Shown here: piece after piece, positions 43,152 through 53,764 of the stretch
Layout: each line of letters starts with the position of its first letter
Position numbering within the stretch: position 1 is the stretch's first letter
Origin: an uncultured Xanthomonas sp.
GTDB lineage: Bacteria; Pseudomonadota; Gammaproteobacteria; Xanthomonadales; Xanthomonadaceae
Assembly: GCA_943912265.1 (NCBI GenBank)
Contig: CALTTS010000004.1
Location: 103,839 to 167,838 of the forward strand
DNA: 64,000 bases
Direction: 5' to 3'
Position numbers and translations under genes: made by a program
The notes under the pieces: model-generated
Told to the model about the DNA's origin: nothing
The model's database searches: none
The model's input: only the letters and a program-made list of their open reading frames with translations

Positions 43152-45083
43152 TCAGCGCACCGGCAGGTCGATGTAGCTGGCGTCCTGCGGGGTATGCCAG
43201 ATCCGCTGGGTGGCCTTGCGGTAATCGCCCGGCTGGGCCAGGAAGATGTTCGGCACGTAGGTCTGCGGGTTGCGGTCGTACAGCGGGAACAGGCTGGACT
43301 GCACCTGCACCATGATCCGGTGCCCGGGCTTGAAGGTGTGGTTGGCGTTGGGCAGCTCGAACGTGTAGGCCAGCGGCTGGTCCGGCGTGATCGCCTGCGG
43401 CTGCTCGAAGCTGGTGCGGTAGCGGCCGCGGAAGATCGCCAGCGCCACCGGCAGCTCGTAGCCGCCCATCTTCGGGTCGTCCGCCACCTCGTCCGGGTAC
43501 ACGTCGATCAGCTTGACCACCCAGTCGCTGTCGGTCCCGCTGGTCGAGGCGCTCAGGTGCACTTCCGGCATGCCGGCAATGCTCAGCGGCGCGGTCAACG
43601 GCGCGGTGACGAAGCTCAGCACGTCGGGGCGGCCGTCGACGAAGCGCTGGTCGTGCACCAGCCAGGTGGTCCACATCGCGCGGTCGTCGAAATCCACCGG
43701 CCGCGGCACGAACGGCACCGGCTTGGCCGGGTCGGAAACGTATTCCTCGTAGTCGCCCTGCCCGGCCTGCGGCGCGTCGAAGGACAGGCCGCCGCCTGCG
43801 GCGAGATACAGTTTGCGCGGCGCGGCGGCGCAGCCCTGCGCGCAGCTGCGCGGCCAGGATTTCAGGCGGTCCCAGCGGTTCTCGCCGGTCTCGTAGATCA
43901 GCACCGGCGGCGTGTCCGCCTTCGGCGCGCCGTCCACGAGGTACTGGTCGAAGAACGGCTTTAGCACGTCGCGGCGGAACTGCAGCGCGGTGTCGCCATC
44001 GAACTTCAGGTCGCCCAGCGCATCGGCCGAATAGTTGACCTGGCTGTGCCGCCACGGCCCCATCACCAGATAGTTCAGGGTGTTGCTCCGGTCGCGCCCC
44101 TCCATCGCCGCGTAGCTGTGGTTGGCCCCGTACATGTCCTCCTGGTCCCACAGGCCCTGCAGCCACATCGTCGGCACCTTCAGCGGCGTCCTGGCCATCA
44201 CCTTGTCCAGCGCCTGGCCCTGCCAGAACGCATCGTAGGCCGGGTGCTCGACCAGCTTGTGCCACCAGGTCAGCTGGTCCGCGCCGGTGCGTTTGGCGAA
44301 GTCCCCGGCCGAGCCGGTGCGCAGGAAGGTGGCGTAGTCGTCCAGGCCGAATTTGGGCATGTCCTCGCCCTTGCCGCGTTTGGTGGTCTGGCCCATGAAG
44401 TAGCCGAAATTGACCTGCCGGAAGGCTCCGTTGGCAAACCAGTCGTCGCCGATCCAGCCGTCCACCATCGGGCTTTCCGGCGCGGCCACCTTCAGGGCCG
44501 GGTGCGGGTTCACCAGCGCCATCACCACGGTGAAGCCCTCGTAGGACGAGCCGATCATGCCGACCTTGCCGTTTGACTCGGGCACGTTCTTCACCAGCCA
44601 GTCGATGGTGTCCCAGGCATCGGTGGAATGGTCCACCGGCGTGTCGTTGAGCGGCCCGCGCAGCGGCCGGGTCATCACGTAGTCGCCTTCGGAGCCCCAC
44701 TTGCCGCGGATGTCCTGGAACACGCGGATGTGGCGGCCGTCGGCGAACACGTCGTCGCCCTGCGGCAGCATGTCCTTCATGACCGGCGACGACGTCCGCT
44801 CGGCGCGGGCGTCGGCGTGGTAGGGCGTGCGGGTCAGGATGATCGGCGCGGCATGCGCGCCCTTGGGAATGACGATGACCGTGTGCAGCTTGACCCCGTC
44901 GCGCATCGGGATCATCACTTCCCGCTTGACGTAGTCGTTCTCCGCGTCCGGCACGACGAAAGGCTTGCCGGAGATGTCCGGCGCCATCGGCGAAGTCTGC
45001 GCCGCGGCGGGCGCGGCAAGGGCAAGGCCGAGCGACAACGACAACGAACAGGCGACGGGCAGGCAGGCGGAAAGCAGGCGCAT
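43152..45083 (-). CDS. Alpha-amino-acid ester hydrolase (CocE/X-Pro dipeptidyl-peptidase S15 family), exported
   Basis: 643 residues with a signal peptide ending APAAAQ. The protein closely matches, as I remember it, the Xanthomonas citri alpha-amino-acid ester hydrolase, which hydrolyses alpha-amino esters and can acylate beta-lactam nuclei. The catalytic Ser180 is in GSSYEGFTVVMAL; the acid is probably in LQGLWDQEDMYGANHSY and the His in MGPWRHSQVNY. A C-terminal jelly-roll domain (about residue 400 onward) completes the S15 fold. The ATG follows GGAG at eight bases. It lies 105 bp downstream of proA in the same direction. The natural substrate is unknown. Confidence 0.9.
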   Translation of the reverse strand: MRLLSACLPVACSLSLSLGLALAAPAAAQTSPMAPDISGKPFVVPDAENDYVKREVMIPMRDGVKLHTVIVIPKGAHAAPIILTRTPYHADARAERTSSPVMKDMLPQGDDVFADGRHIRVFQDIRGKWGSEGDYVMTRPLRGPLNDTPVDHSTDAWDTIDWLVKNVPESNGKVGMIGSSYEGFTVVMALVNPHPALKVAAPESPMVDGWIGDDWFANGAFRQVNFGYFMGQTTKRGKGEDMPKFGLDDYATFLRTGSAGDFAKRTGADQLTWWHKLVEHPAYDAFWQGQALDKVMARTPLKVPTMWLQGLWDQEDMYGANHSYAAMEGRDRSNTLNYLVMGPWRHSQVNYSADALGDLKFDGDTALQFRRDVLKPFFDQYLVDGAPKADTPPVLIYETGENRWDRLKSWPRSCAQGCAAAPRKLYLAAGGGLSFDAPQAGQGDYEEYVSDPAKPVPFVPRPVDFDDRAMWTTWLVHDQRFVDGRPDVLSFVTAPLTAPLSIAGMPEVHLSASTSGTDSDWVVKLIDVYPDEVADDPKMGGYELPVALAIFRGRYRTSFEQPQAITPDQPLAYTFELPNANHTFKPGHRIMVQVQSSLFPLYDRNPQTYVPNIFLAQPGDYRKATQRIWHTPQDASYIDLPVR

Positions 45084-45188
45084 CGGGAAGGCTCCGGGAG
45101 GCTGGGCGGCGGAAAGCGTTTCACGCCTTTGTAACCGATTTCATGCCCGCCCGGACAGTGCCGCCGCGCCCAGCCAGACGTCTCCCGA

Positions 45189-46472
45189 TCACGCGGGATG
45201 CCGGACCTGCCCCTGCCCGTGCACGACGAAGCGCTCCACCGTCAGCGCCTCCAGCCCCATCGGCCCGTAGGAATGCAGGCGCGTGGTGGAGATGCCGATC
45301 TCCGCGCCCAGCCCCAGCTCGCCGCCGTCGGAGAAGCGCGAAGAGGCGTTGACCATCACCACCGCCGAGCGCAGCGCGTGGACGAAGGCCTCGGCATGGG
45401 CCGCATCCTGCGTGGCGATGACCTCGGTGTGGTCCGAACCGTAACGGCGGATGTGGGCGATGGCCTCGTCGAGCGAATCGACCACCTTGACCGCGATGAT
45501 CAGGTCGAGGAATTCGGCGGCGTAGTCGTCGTCGCCGGCCGGCGCCACGTCGGCCACCAGCGCGCGGGTGGCCGCGTCGCCGCGCACCTCCACGCCGTGG
45601 CGGCGCAGGGCGGCCACCGCCGCCGGCAGGAAATCCGCCGCCGCGTCGCGGTGCACCAGCAGGGTTTCCAGCGCATTGCAGGCCGCCGGCCGCGACACCT
45701 TGCCGTCGACCAGCAGGTCGAGCGCGACCTTGCGGTCGGCACCGGCATCCACGAACAGGTGGCACACGCCCTTGTAGTGCTTGATCACCGGCACCCGCGC
45801 GTGCTCGGCGACGAAGCGGATCAGGCCTTCGCCGCCGCGCGGGATAACCAGATCGACGATGTCGGCCAGCTGGATCAGCTCGAGCATCGTCTCCCGGCGC
45901 AGGTCGGTGACCAGGGTCAGCACCGCTTCGGGCAGCCCCGCCTCGCGCAGCGCGCGGCGCAGCGACGCGGCGATGGCGGTGTTGGAATGGATTGCCTCCG
46001 AGCCGCCGCGCAGGATCACCGCGTTACCGGCCTTGATGCACAGCGCGGCCGCGTCGGCGGTGACGTTCGGGCGCGCCTCGTAGATCATCGCGATCACGCC
46101 CAGCGGCACGCGCACGCGTTCGACGTGGATGCCGTTGGGGCGGTCGTAGGCGCGCGTGACCTGGCCGACCGGATCGGGCAGCGCGGCCACTTCGCGCAGC
46201 GCGACGGCGATGCCGGCCAGGCGCTTTTCGTCCAGCTTCAGGCGGTCGAGCATCGCGCTGCCCGTGCCCTTGGCCGCAGCCGCCTCCAGGTCGCGCGCAT
46301 TGGCGGCAAGGATGGCGCCGGCGTCCGCTTCCAGCGCCGCCGCCATGGCGTCGAGCAAGGCGTTCTTGGCTCCGGTGGACAGGGCGGCCACGGCATGCGC
46401 CGCGTCGCGGCAGTCAAGGGCCTGTCGGCGGATGTCGGAAGCGGGCGCGGATGCGGATGCGGATGCGGTCAT
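45189..46472 (-). CDS. proA: Gamma-glutamyl phosphate reductase
   Basis: 427 residues. It reduces gamma-glutamyl phosphate to glutamate semialdehyde for proline synthesis. The catalytic Cys is in SRPAACNALETLL; MIYEARPNVTADAAALC and VNASSRFSDGGELGLGAEIGIST are typical. The N-terminus (TASASASAPAS) is encoded partly by a short tandem GGATGC/GCATCC repeat, about 46447-46466, absent from the family core; copy-number change there would shift the N-terminus by two residues per unit. The start lies 12 bp after proB. It is the last gene of the arg-pro cluster. Confidence 0.95.
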   Translation of the reverse strand: MTASASASAPASDIRRQALDCRDAAHAVAALSTGAKNALLDAMAAALEADAGAILAANARDLEAAAAKGTGSAMLDRLKLDEKRLAGIAVALREVAALPDPVGQVTRAYDRPNGIHVERVRVPLGVIAMIYEARPNVTADAAALCIKAGNAVILRGGSEAIHSNTAIAASLRRALREAGLPEAVLTLVTDLRRETMLELIQLADIVDLVIPRGGEGLIRFVAEHARVPVIKHYKGVCHLFVDAGADRKVALDLLVDGKVSRPAACNALETLLVHRDAAADFLPAAVAALRRHGVEVRGDAATRALVADVAPAGDDDYAAEFLDLIIAVKVVDSLDEAIAHIRRYGSDHTEVIATQDAAHAEAFVHALRSAVVMVNASSRFSDGGELGLGAEIGISTTRLHSYGPMGLEALTVERFVVHGQGQVRHPA

Positions 46473-46484
46473 CGTCGGGTTCCC

Positions 46485-47639
46485 TCAGCTCAGCACGACC
46501 AAATCGTCGCGGTGGATCACGTTCTCGCCGTAGTTGTAGCCCAGCAGCGCATCGATGTCGCGCGAGTGGTGGCGGGCGATGCGGCGCACGTCCACCGCCG
46601 AATACTGGGTGATGCCGCGGGCGATGCGCTGTTCGCCGGGCGCGTCGCGCACCACGACCTCGATCATGTCGCCGCGGCGGAAATCGCCCTCCGCGCCGGT
46701 CACGCCGCCGGGCAGCAGCGAGGCGCCCTTCTCCGCCAGCGCGCGCGCGGCGCCGGCATCGACGATCACCGCGCCGGCGGCGAGCGGCGCGTTGCGCAGC
46801 CACGCCTTCCGCGCGGCCAGGCGCGTGTGCGCGGCCATGAAGCGCGTGCCGCGCAGCCGCCCCTGGGCGAGCAGGCGCACGGCCTCCGCGTTGCGGCCGT
46901 TGAACAGGAAGGTCTCCACGCCGGCCTCGGCGGCCTTGGCGGCGGCCTCCAGCTTGGTGCGCATGCCGCCGGTGCCGACACCGCTGCCGGCGCCGCCGGC
47001 CATCGCGAAATGCGCGGGCGTGAGCGCATCCACCGTGTCCAGCGGGCGCGCGGCCGGGTCGGTGCGCGGATTGGCGGTGCAGAAACCGTCGATGTCGGTG
47101 GCGATGAACAGCGCGTCGGCGTCGATCAGCGCCGCCACCGTCGCGGCAAGATTGTCGTTGTCGCCGAGCTTGAGCTCGTCCACCGACACGGTGTCGTTCT
47201 CGTTGACCACCGGCAGCGTGCCCAGCGCCAGCAGTTCGGCCAGGGTGGCGCGGGCGTTGAGGTAGCGGCGGCGGTTGCGCAGGTCGTCGTGGGTGAGCAG
47301 CACCTGCGCCACCGGGCGCTCGAAGAAACGCTGCCACAGGTCGATCATCCGCGCCTGGCCGAGCGCGGCCAGCGCCTGGCGCTCGGCGATGGCCGCGCCA
47401 TGCTCGGGCTTGCGCCGCACCACCGCGCGCCCGGCCGCGACCGCGCCGGAGGAGACGATCACCACCTCGCGCCCGGCCAGCAGGCTGGAGGAGACGAACT
47501 GCGCCAGCCCCAGGGCGAAGCGCGGGGTCAGGCCGCTGCCTTCGGCCGCCAGCAGGCTGCTGCCGACCTTGAGCACCGCGCGCCGCCACGACGGCAGCGC
47601 CTGCTCGGCGAAATCCTGCGTGGCGGCGGCATCGTTCAT
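46485..47639 (-). CDS. proB: Glutamate 5-kinase
   Basis: 384 residues. The amino-acid kinase domain (about 18-265) has VLKVGSSLL, IVSSGAVAAGR, VNENDTVS, GDNDNLAATVAALIDAD and GTGGMRTKLEAA; the C-terminal PUA domain (about 285-370) has GAVIVDAGAARAL. It makes gamma-glutamyl phosphate, usually under proline feedback. Here proB and proA follow the arginine genes on the same strand, so both glutamate-derived pathways may share a transcript. Confidence 0.95.
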   Translation of the reverse strand: MNDAAATQDFAEQALPSWRRAVLKVGSSLLAAEGSGLTPRFALGLAQFVSSSLLAGREVVIVSSGAVAAGRAVVRRKPEHGAAIAERQALAALGQARMIDLWQRFFERPVAQVLLTHDDLRNRRRYLNARATLAELLALGTLPVVNENDTVSVDELKLGDNDNLAATVAALIDADALFIATDIDGFCTANPRTDPAARPLDTVDALTPAHFAMAGGAGSGVGTGGMRTKLEAAAKAAEAGVETFLFNGRNAEAVRLLAQGRLRGTRFMAAHTRLAARKAWLRNAPLAAGAVIVDAGAARALAEKGASLLPGGVTGAEGDFRRGDMIEVVVRDAPGEQRIARGITQYSAVDVRRIARHHSRDIDALLGYNYGENVIHRDDLVVLS

Positions 47640-47649
47640 CGGGTCGGCC

Positions 47650-47931
47650 TCAGCGGGTGTTCCATGCGTGGACGGTCAGCACCGAGCTGCCGCTGGCCTG
47701 CAGCGGGTCGGCCTCGGCGATGGCGCGCGCCGCGGCCAGGTCGGCCACGTGTTCCAGCACGTAGGCGCCGCCGCTGCCGTCGGCGAAACCGCCGGTGAGC
47801 ATCAGCACGCCGCGCTCGCGCAGCTGCTGCAGATAAGCCTGGTGCGCGGCGCCCTGCACCGGATCGAAGGCCGGCGTGCGCATCGCCATCACCAGATAAC
47901 GCGTGGCCGTGGCGGCCGCGGCGGCACTCAC
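47650..47931 (-). CDS. YciI-like protein
   Basis: 93 residues from a GTG at 47931 that overlaps the argH stop (GTGA). The ferredoxin-like YciI fold is indicated by RYLVMAMRTPAFD, HQAYLQQLRERGVLMLTGGFADGSGGAYVLE and AEADPLQASGSSVLTVHAWN, which includes the conserved His and Asp residues. Some relatives are dehydrochlorinase-like or catalytic, but most have no known role. It is tightly placed between argH and proB, with a 10-bp gap before proB. Confidence 0.75.
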   Translation of the reverse strand: MSAAAAATATRYLVMAMRTPAFDPVQGAAHQAYLQQLRERGVLMLTGGFADGSGGAYVLEHVADLAAARAIAEADPLQASGSSVLTVHAWNTR

Positions 47932-49216
47932 AGCGCCGCCCAGCGCGCTTCCAGCGCATCCAGGTGCAGGTCTGCGGCCGCGCCCGGCGACACGCGGGCG
48001 GCCAGACTGCCCTCCGGCGTGCGGCCGTCGCCGGCGTGGTCGGCGCCGGCGGCGGCGGCCTTGTAGGCCTCGCGGAACGGCACCCCGGCCACCGCCGCCT
48101 CCACCGCCACGTCGGTGGCATACATGCCCGAATCGATCGCCGCGCGCAGCCGGTCCTGGCGCCATTCCAGATTGGCCAGCAGCGCCGGCAACAGCTCCAG
48201 CGCCGCCAGGCCGCGGTGGAAGCCGTGGAACAGCGCGCCCTTGCTGTTCTGCAGGTCGCGCTGGTAGCCCGACGGCAGCGACAGCAGCTGCTCGATCTCG
48301 GTGCGCGCGGCGGCCACGCTGGCGTGGGTGGCGCGCATCAGTTCGATCACGTCCGGGTTGCGCTTGTTGGGCATGATCGAGCTGCCGGTGGTGTACTGCG
48401 GCGGCAGCTTGACGAAGCCGAACTCGGCCGTGGTGTACAGCGACAGGTCCCAGGCGATGCGGCGCAGATCCAGCGTGGCGCTGCCGAGTGCCTCCAGCGC
48501 GGCCAGCTCGAACTTGCCGCGCGAGAGCTGGGCGTAGATCGGCGAGACCTGCATGCGCGCGAAGCCGAGCGCGGCGGTGGTGTGCGCGCGATCCAGCTTG
48601 AGGTTTACGCCATAGCCGGCGGCGGTGCCGAGCGGATTGGCGTCGACCAGCTTCAGCGTGTCGGCGGCGCGCACGGCATCGTCGATGAAGGCCTCGGCCC
48701 AGCCGGCCCACCACATGCCGGCCGAGGACACCACGGCGCGCTGGATGTGGGTGTAGCCGGGGATCGGCAGGTCTTTCTCGGCATCGGCGCGGTCGAGCGC
48801 GACGCGGGCGATCTCGCGGCTCAGCATGGCCACGCGCGCCAGCTTTTCCTTCAGCCACAGGCGCGTGGCGACCAGCACCTGGTCGTTGCGGCTGCGCCCG
48901 GTGTGGATCTTGCGGCCGGCATCGCCGAGGCGCTCGGTCAGGCGGAACTCGATCGCCGAATGGCCGTCCTCGTAGCGCTCGTCGAGCACGAAGGCGCCGG
49001 CGCGGTAGTCCTCGGCCAGCACGTCCAGCTCGCGCAGCAGCTCGGCCAGCTCCTCGGCCGACAGGATGCCGATGTGCTGCAGGCCCTCGGCGTGGGCCTT
49101 GCTGGCGGCGATGTCGTGCAGGAAGAACTCGCGGTCCAGTACCACGTCGTCACCGGCGAGGAAGGCCTGGATCTTCTCGTCCACCGCCACGCCGGGCTTC
49201 TGCCACAGCAAATCGC

Positions 49217-49220
<4 letters not shown>
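47928..49220 (-). CDS. argH: Argininosuccinate lyase
   Basis: 430 residues. It cleaves argininosuccinate to arginine and fumarate. Family motifs are IHTGRSRNDQ, PGYTHIQRAV (catalytic His) and the flexible loop TGSSIMPNKRNPD with the catalytic Ser. ATG at 49220 overlaps the argC stop (ATGA). The 3' end overlaps the YciI gene by four bases. Confidence 0.95.
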
Positions 49221-50202
<982 letters not shown>

Positions 50203-50206
<4 letters not shown>

Positions 50207-50829
50207 GCATGCGATTCCAGACGATGGCGTTCCAGCCGGTGGCGCAGGCCGGACCTGGCCGCCGGCCATTCGTGGGAGAGGATGGAAAACGCGACGGTGT
50301 CGCGCAGGCTGCCGTCGGCATGGCGCCGGTGCGCGCGCAGCACGCCGTCCTGGCGCGCGCCGAGGCGGGCGATGGCCGCGCGCGAGGCACGATTGTGCCA
50401 GCTGGTCTCGAACGCCACCGCCGCGCAGCCGAGCGCGTCGAAGGCATGGCCGAGCAGCAGGCACTTGGCCTCGGTGTTCAGCCCGGTGCGCTGCACGCGC
50501 GGCGCGTACCACGTATAGCCGATGCTCAGCCGCGGCACTGCCGAGTCGAGCGCGTAGAAGCGCGTGGTGCCGACCACCGCGCCCGCCGCGTCGCGCACCG
50601 CGAACGGCAGGCATTCGCCGCGCGCCCGCGCCGCCAGCGTGTCGGCGACGTAGCCGTCGATCGCCTCGGCCACCGGCACCCCGGCGTACCACAGCGCCGG
50701 CAGCACGCCATCGGCCACCACCGCGCGCAGGCCGCCGGCATGCGCGGCCGCCAGCGGCTCGAGCACGACGTGCCGGCCGCTCAGGGTCGGCACGTCCCGC
50801 CAGGCCTCGGGCAGCGCGGCAAGGCTCAC
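50203..50829 (-). CDS. GNAT acetyltransferase, RimJ/RimL-like
   Basis: 208 residues from a GTG. The core has VVGTTRFYALDS, LSIGYTWYAPRVQRTGLNTEAKCLLLGHAFD (acetyl-CoA binding region) and VAFETSWHNRASRAAIARLGARQDGVLR, as in the RimL group that acetylates N-terminal amines or small molecules. Its stop overlaps the argC start and it begins four bases after argB/A, so it is tightly embedded in the arginine operon. Its substrate is unknown; NAGS activity is already supplied by the ArgB fusion. Confidence 0.85.
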
Positions 50830-50833
50830 CGCA

Positions 50834-52171
50834 TCACCCGATCAGGCTCGGCTTGCGCGCGGCGCAGTGCGCCACGTAGGCGCGGATGTGGTCGAAATCC
50901 GGCGCACCGAACCAGAACGTCTTCCACCGGTCCTGCTTGTAGCAGCCGTCGGATTCGGCGTAGTAGAAGATGTTGACCTGGTTGTTGTGGCGCGAGCGCC
51001 AGAACAGCTGCGGGGTTTCCTCGCGCATCACGTTCCACACCGCCCGGCCCAGGCCCTCGCCCTGCGCCTCGTCGAGCACGGCGAACTTGTCCAGGTACAC
51101 GCCCTCGGCCTCGTCGGTGAGGATCACCGCAGTGCGATAGTTCTCGCTGACATAGGCACGCAGCAGGCGGGTCTTGTCGAAATACTCCGGCACCAGCTCG
51201 CGGCCGAAACTCGACTCGATCAACTGCTTGAGGCGTGCGCGGTCCAGTTGGTCCCACGAAGTCACGCGCAGCACCTTCTCGCCGCGCCGCACCAGCGTGC
51301 CCGAGCCCTTGTGGGTGAACAGCTCCTTGGCCAGGTCGGCCGGCCGGGTGATTGACACCGACGACTCCAGCGGCAGCTTGTCCAGCAGGTCGGCGATCTG
51401 CTCGATCTTCACTCGCATGCCGCCGTTGATCCACGGCTGCGCCATCAGGTGCTCGTACTCGGTGGACAGATTGATCGAGTCGATCACCTTGCCCTTCTCA
51501 TCGAGCAGGCCGCCAGTGCCGGTGAGGAAGATGATCTTGTACGGCTGCAACACCTGCACCAGCTCGTTGGCGGCGAAATCGGCATTGACGTTGAGGATCT
51601 GGCCGCCGGCGGTCTCGCCGAGGCTGGCGATCACCGGGATCGAGCCGGCGTGCAGGCTGGCCTCGATCGGCGCGAGGTTGACCGACTTCACCTCGCCCAC
51701 CAGCCCGTAGGTGTCGCGGCCGAGGTAATCGGCCTCGAACACGCCGCCGGTGATCGAGGTGGCGCGCGCGCCGGCCGCCTGCAATGCTTCCACCAGTTGC
51801 AGGTTGGAGGCCTGGAACACCCGGCGCACGATCGCCAGCGCTTCCGGCGAAGTCACGCGCAGGCCGTTGATCGTCTGTTTCTCGATGCCGGCGGCGGCCA
51901 GCTCGGCATCCAGCTGCGGGCCGGCACCGTGCAGCACGATGGGCGTCAGGCCCACTTCCTGCAGGAAGGTCAGCGAGGAGGTCAGCGATTCCAGATCGTC
52001 GCGCAGCACCGCGCCGCCGACCTTCACCACGGCGAAGCGCTTGGCGTCCAGCTGCGAGAAGCGCTTGAGGTACTGGCTGATCTCCTTGGCGCTGGCCATG
52101 CTGGAAAGCAGGCGCACGATGGTCTGGCGGGTGTGGCGTTGCGGGGCGGGAAGCGTGGTCTTGAGGTTCAT
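50834..52171 (-). CDS. argB: Bifunctional N-acetylglutamate kinase/synthase
   Basis: 445 residues, a fusion characteristic of Xanthomonadaceae and some alphaproteobacteria. The amino-acid kinase domain (about residues 30-290) has AVVKVGGAVLRDD, VLHGAGPQLDAEL, VNADFAANELVQVLQP and GGMRVKIEQIADLLD; the C-terminal NAT domain (about 295-445) has AVILTDEAEGVYLDKFAVLDEAQGEGLG, LFWRSRHNNQVNIFYYAESDG. It makes N-acetylglutamate and then phosphorylates it. I chose ATG 52171; longer readings run into argE in another frame. No separate argA is in this cluster. Confidence 0.95.
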   Translation of the reverse strand: MNLKTTLPAPQRHTRQTIVRLLSSMASAKEISQYLKRFSQLDAKRFAVVKVGGAVLRDDLESLTSSLTFLQEVGLTPIVLHGAGPQLDAELAAAGIEKQTINGLRVTSPEALAIVRRVFQASNLQLVEALQAAGARATSITGGVFEADYLGRDTYGLVGEVKSVNLAPIEASLHAGSIPVIASLGETAGGQILNVNADFAANELVQVLQPYKIIFLTGTGGLLDEKGKVIDSINLSTEYEHLMAQPWINGGMRVKIEQIADLLDKLPLESSVSITRPADLAKELFTHKGSGTLVRRGEKVLRVTSWDQLDRARLKQLIESSFGRELVPEYFDKTRLLRAYVSENYRTAVILTDEAEGVYLDKFAVLDEAQGEGLGRAVWNVMREETPQLFWRSRHNNQVNIFYYAESDGCYKQDRWKTFWFGAPDFDHIRAYVAHCAARKPSLIG

Positions 52172-52191
52172 GGTCGTGTGCGGCCGCGCGC

Positions 52192-53292
52192 TCAGGCGCC
52201 GGCGTTGATGATGCGGTTCACCGACTCGGCGTAGCGCTGCAGCTGCTCCAGCGTGACGAACTCGTCGGCGGTGTGGGCCTGGGCGATGTCGCCCGGGCCG
52301 TAGACGAAGGCGGTGTAGCCGCCGGCCGAGAACAGCGAGGCCTCGGTCCAGAAATCCACCGCGTTGCCGATCGGCAGGCCCAGCGCGTCGGCGACGTCGC
52401 GCGCGGCCAGGCGGCGCTCCTCGGCCCTGGCGATGTCTCCTGACGGCAGGCTCGGGCCGCGGAAGGTCTCGACGAACTCGGCCGCGGCCGGCTCGGCGAA
52501 ACCGGCGAAGGTGGCCAGCAGCGCGTCGTTGTCCATCGACGGCAGCGGCCGGAAGTTGAAGCGCAGCTCGGCGGCCGGGGCGATGACGTTCGCCTTGATC
52601 CCGCCCTCGATGCGGCCGATGTTGAAGCGCAGCCCGGTCAGCCCGCCGAAGCGCGCATGCGCCAGCGATTGCACGTTGTCCAGCGCCTTGCCGCCCCAGC
52701 GGATCGCCTGGTGCAGCGCGCTGGCCGCCGGGTCGAGCGCGGCCGAGGCATGCCCGGCCTTGCCGGCGAAGCGCATCAGCACCGAGCTGATGCCGCGGTG
52801 CGCCAGCACCGCCTCGCCCATGGTCGGCTCGGCCACGATCACCGCCTCGTAAGGCAGGCCGCGCTTCAGGAACGCGGCGATGCAGCGCGGATCGTTGGCC
52901 TCCTCGTCGGAGGAGAACAGGAACGCGGCATCGCCGCTCCCGGCATTGGCCGCCGCGACCAGTGCCGCCGCCGCGCCCTTGATGTCGCACACGCCCAGCC
53001 CGACCACGCGGTCGTCCAGGCGCCGCATCGCGTGCGGCGAGGCGGTCCACGCCGGCGAATCGGGCACCGTGTCCAGGTGCACGTTGAACAGCACCTTCGG
53101 CGTGCCGCGCACCGCATACAGGCTGACCGCGCCGGCACCGTGGTCGGTCACCTCCACCGCGAACCCGGGAAGGTGGGCGCGCAGGTAGTCGAAGATGCCG
53201 CCCTCGGCGGCGATCGCGCGCGGCGGGTTGCGGGTGTCGAAGGACACCAGCTTTCCAAGATGCGCGAGCGTGGTTTCGAGCAGGTCGGTCAT
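52192..53292 (-). CDS. argE: N-acetylcitrulline deacetylase (ArgE-like, M20 family)
   Basis: 366 residues. M20 motifs are FNVHLDTVPDSP (metal His and Asp), GVCDIKGAAAA (bridging Asp), FLFSSDEEANDPRC (catalytic Glu) and AEPTMGE, with a central dimerisation domain (about 165-275). In organisms with acetylornithine transcarbamylase this enzyme removes acetate from N-acetylcitrulline, giving citrulline for ArgG. That assignment rests on the ArgF-type neighbour. A standard acetylornithine deacetylase is the alternative. The ATG at 53292 is preferred over a longer reading to 53346. Confidence 0.88.
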   Translation of the reverse strand: MTDLLETTLAHLGKLVSFDTRNPPRAIAAEGGIFDYLRAHLPGFAVEVTDHGAGAVSLYAVRGTPKVLFNVHLDTVPDSPAWTASPHAMRRLDDRVVGLGVCDIKGAAAALVAAANAGSGDAAFLFSSDEEANDPRCIAAFLKRGLPYEAVIVAEPTMGEAVLAHRGISSVLMRFAGKAGHASAALDPAASALHQAIRWGGKALDNVQSLAHARFGGLTGLRFNIGRIEGGIKANVIAPAAELRFNFRPLPSMDNDALLATFAGFAEPAAAEFVETFRGPSLPSGDIARAEERRLAARDVADALGLPIGNAVDFWTEASLFSAGGYTAFVYGPGDIAQAHTADEFVTLEQLQRYAESVNRIINAGA

Positions 53293-53311
53293 GACGATGT
53301 GATCGGTGGAG

Positions 53312-53755
53312 TCAGGCCGCCGGAGCGGCCCGGTAGGGATCGGCATGCTGGATTTCCATCATCCGGTCCGGGCGGGCGAACGGCGCGAAGCCGAACTGCG
53401 CGTACAGGCCGTGCGCATCCCAGGTGCCGAGCATGAAACGGCGCAGCCCCTGCAGTCGCGGGTGCGCCATCACGGCCGCCACCAGCTGCTTGGAATAGCC
53501 GCGCCCGCGGTGTTCCGGCAGCACGAACACGTCGGACAGATAGGCGAAGGTGGCAAAATCGGAAATCACCCGCGCAAACGCCACCTGACCGGCGCCCTTC
53601 ACGTAGCCGCCGAAGCACAGCGAACCGGCGATCGCGCGCTCCACCGTCTCCCTCGGGATGCCGGGGCTCCAGTAGGCCTCGGTGGACAGGAAACGGTGGA
53701 TCAGGGGAACGTCGAGTTCCCCCTTGTCCGTGCCGATGCGCAGCTCGCCGTTCAC
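53312..53755 (-). CDS. GNAT acetyltransferase
   Basis: 147 residues from a GTG, with nine bases after argG. A single GNAT domain: VAFARVISDFATFAYLSDVFVLPEHRGRGYSKQLV contains the acetyl-CoA loop (RGRGYS) and the C-terminal FMLGTWDAHGLYAQFGFAPFARPDRMMEI is typical of the YjdJ/ArgA-like small GNATs. It lies between argG and argE', and is the second acetyltransferase in this operon. Function unknown. Confidence 0.82.
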   Translation of the reverse strand: MNGELRIGTDKGELDVPLIHRFLSTEAYWSPGIPRETVERAIAGSLCFGGYVKGAGQVAFARVISDFATFAYLSDVFVLPEHRGRGYSKQLVAAVMAHPRLQGLRRFMLGTWDAHGLYAQFGFAPFARPDRMMEIQHADPYRAAPAA

Positions 53756-53764
53756 CGGGGCGTC

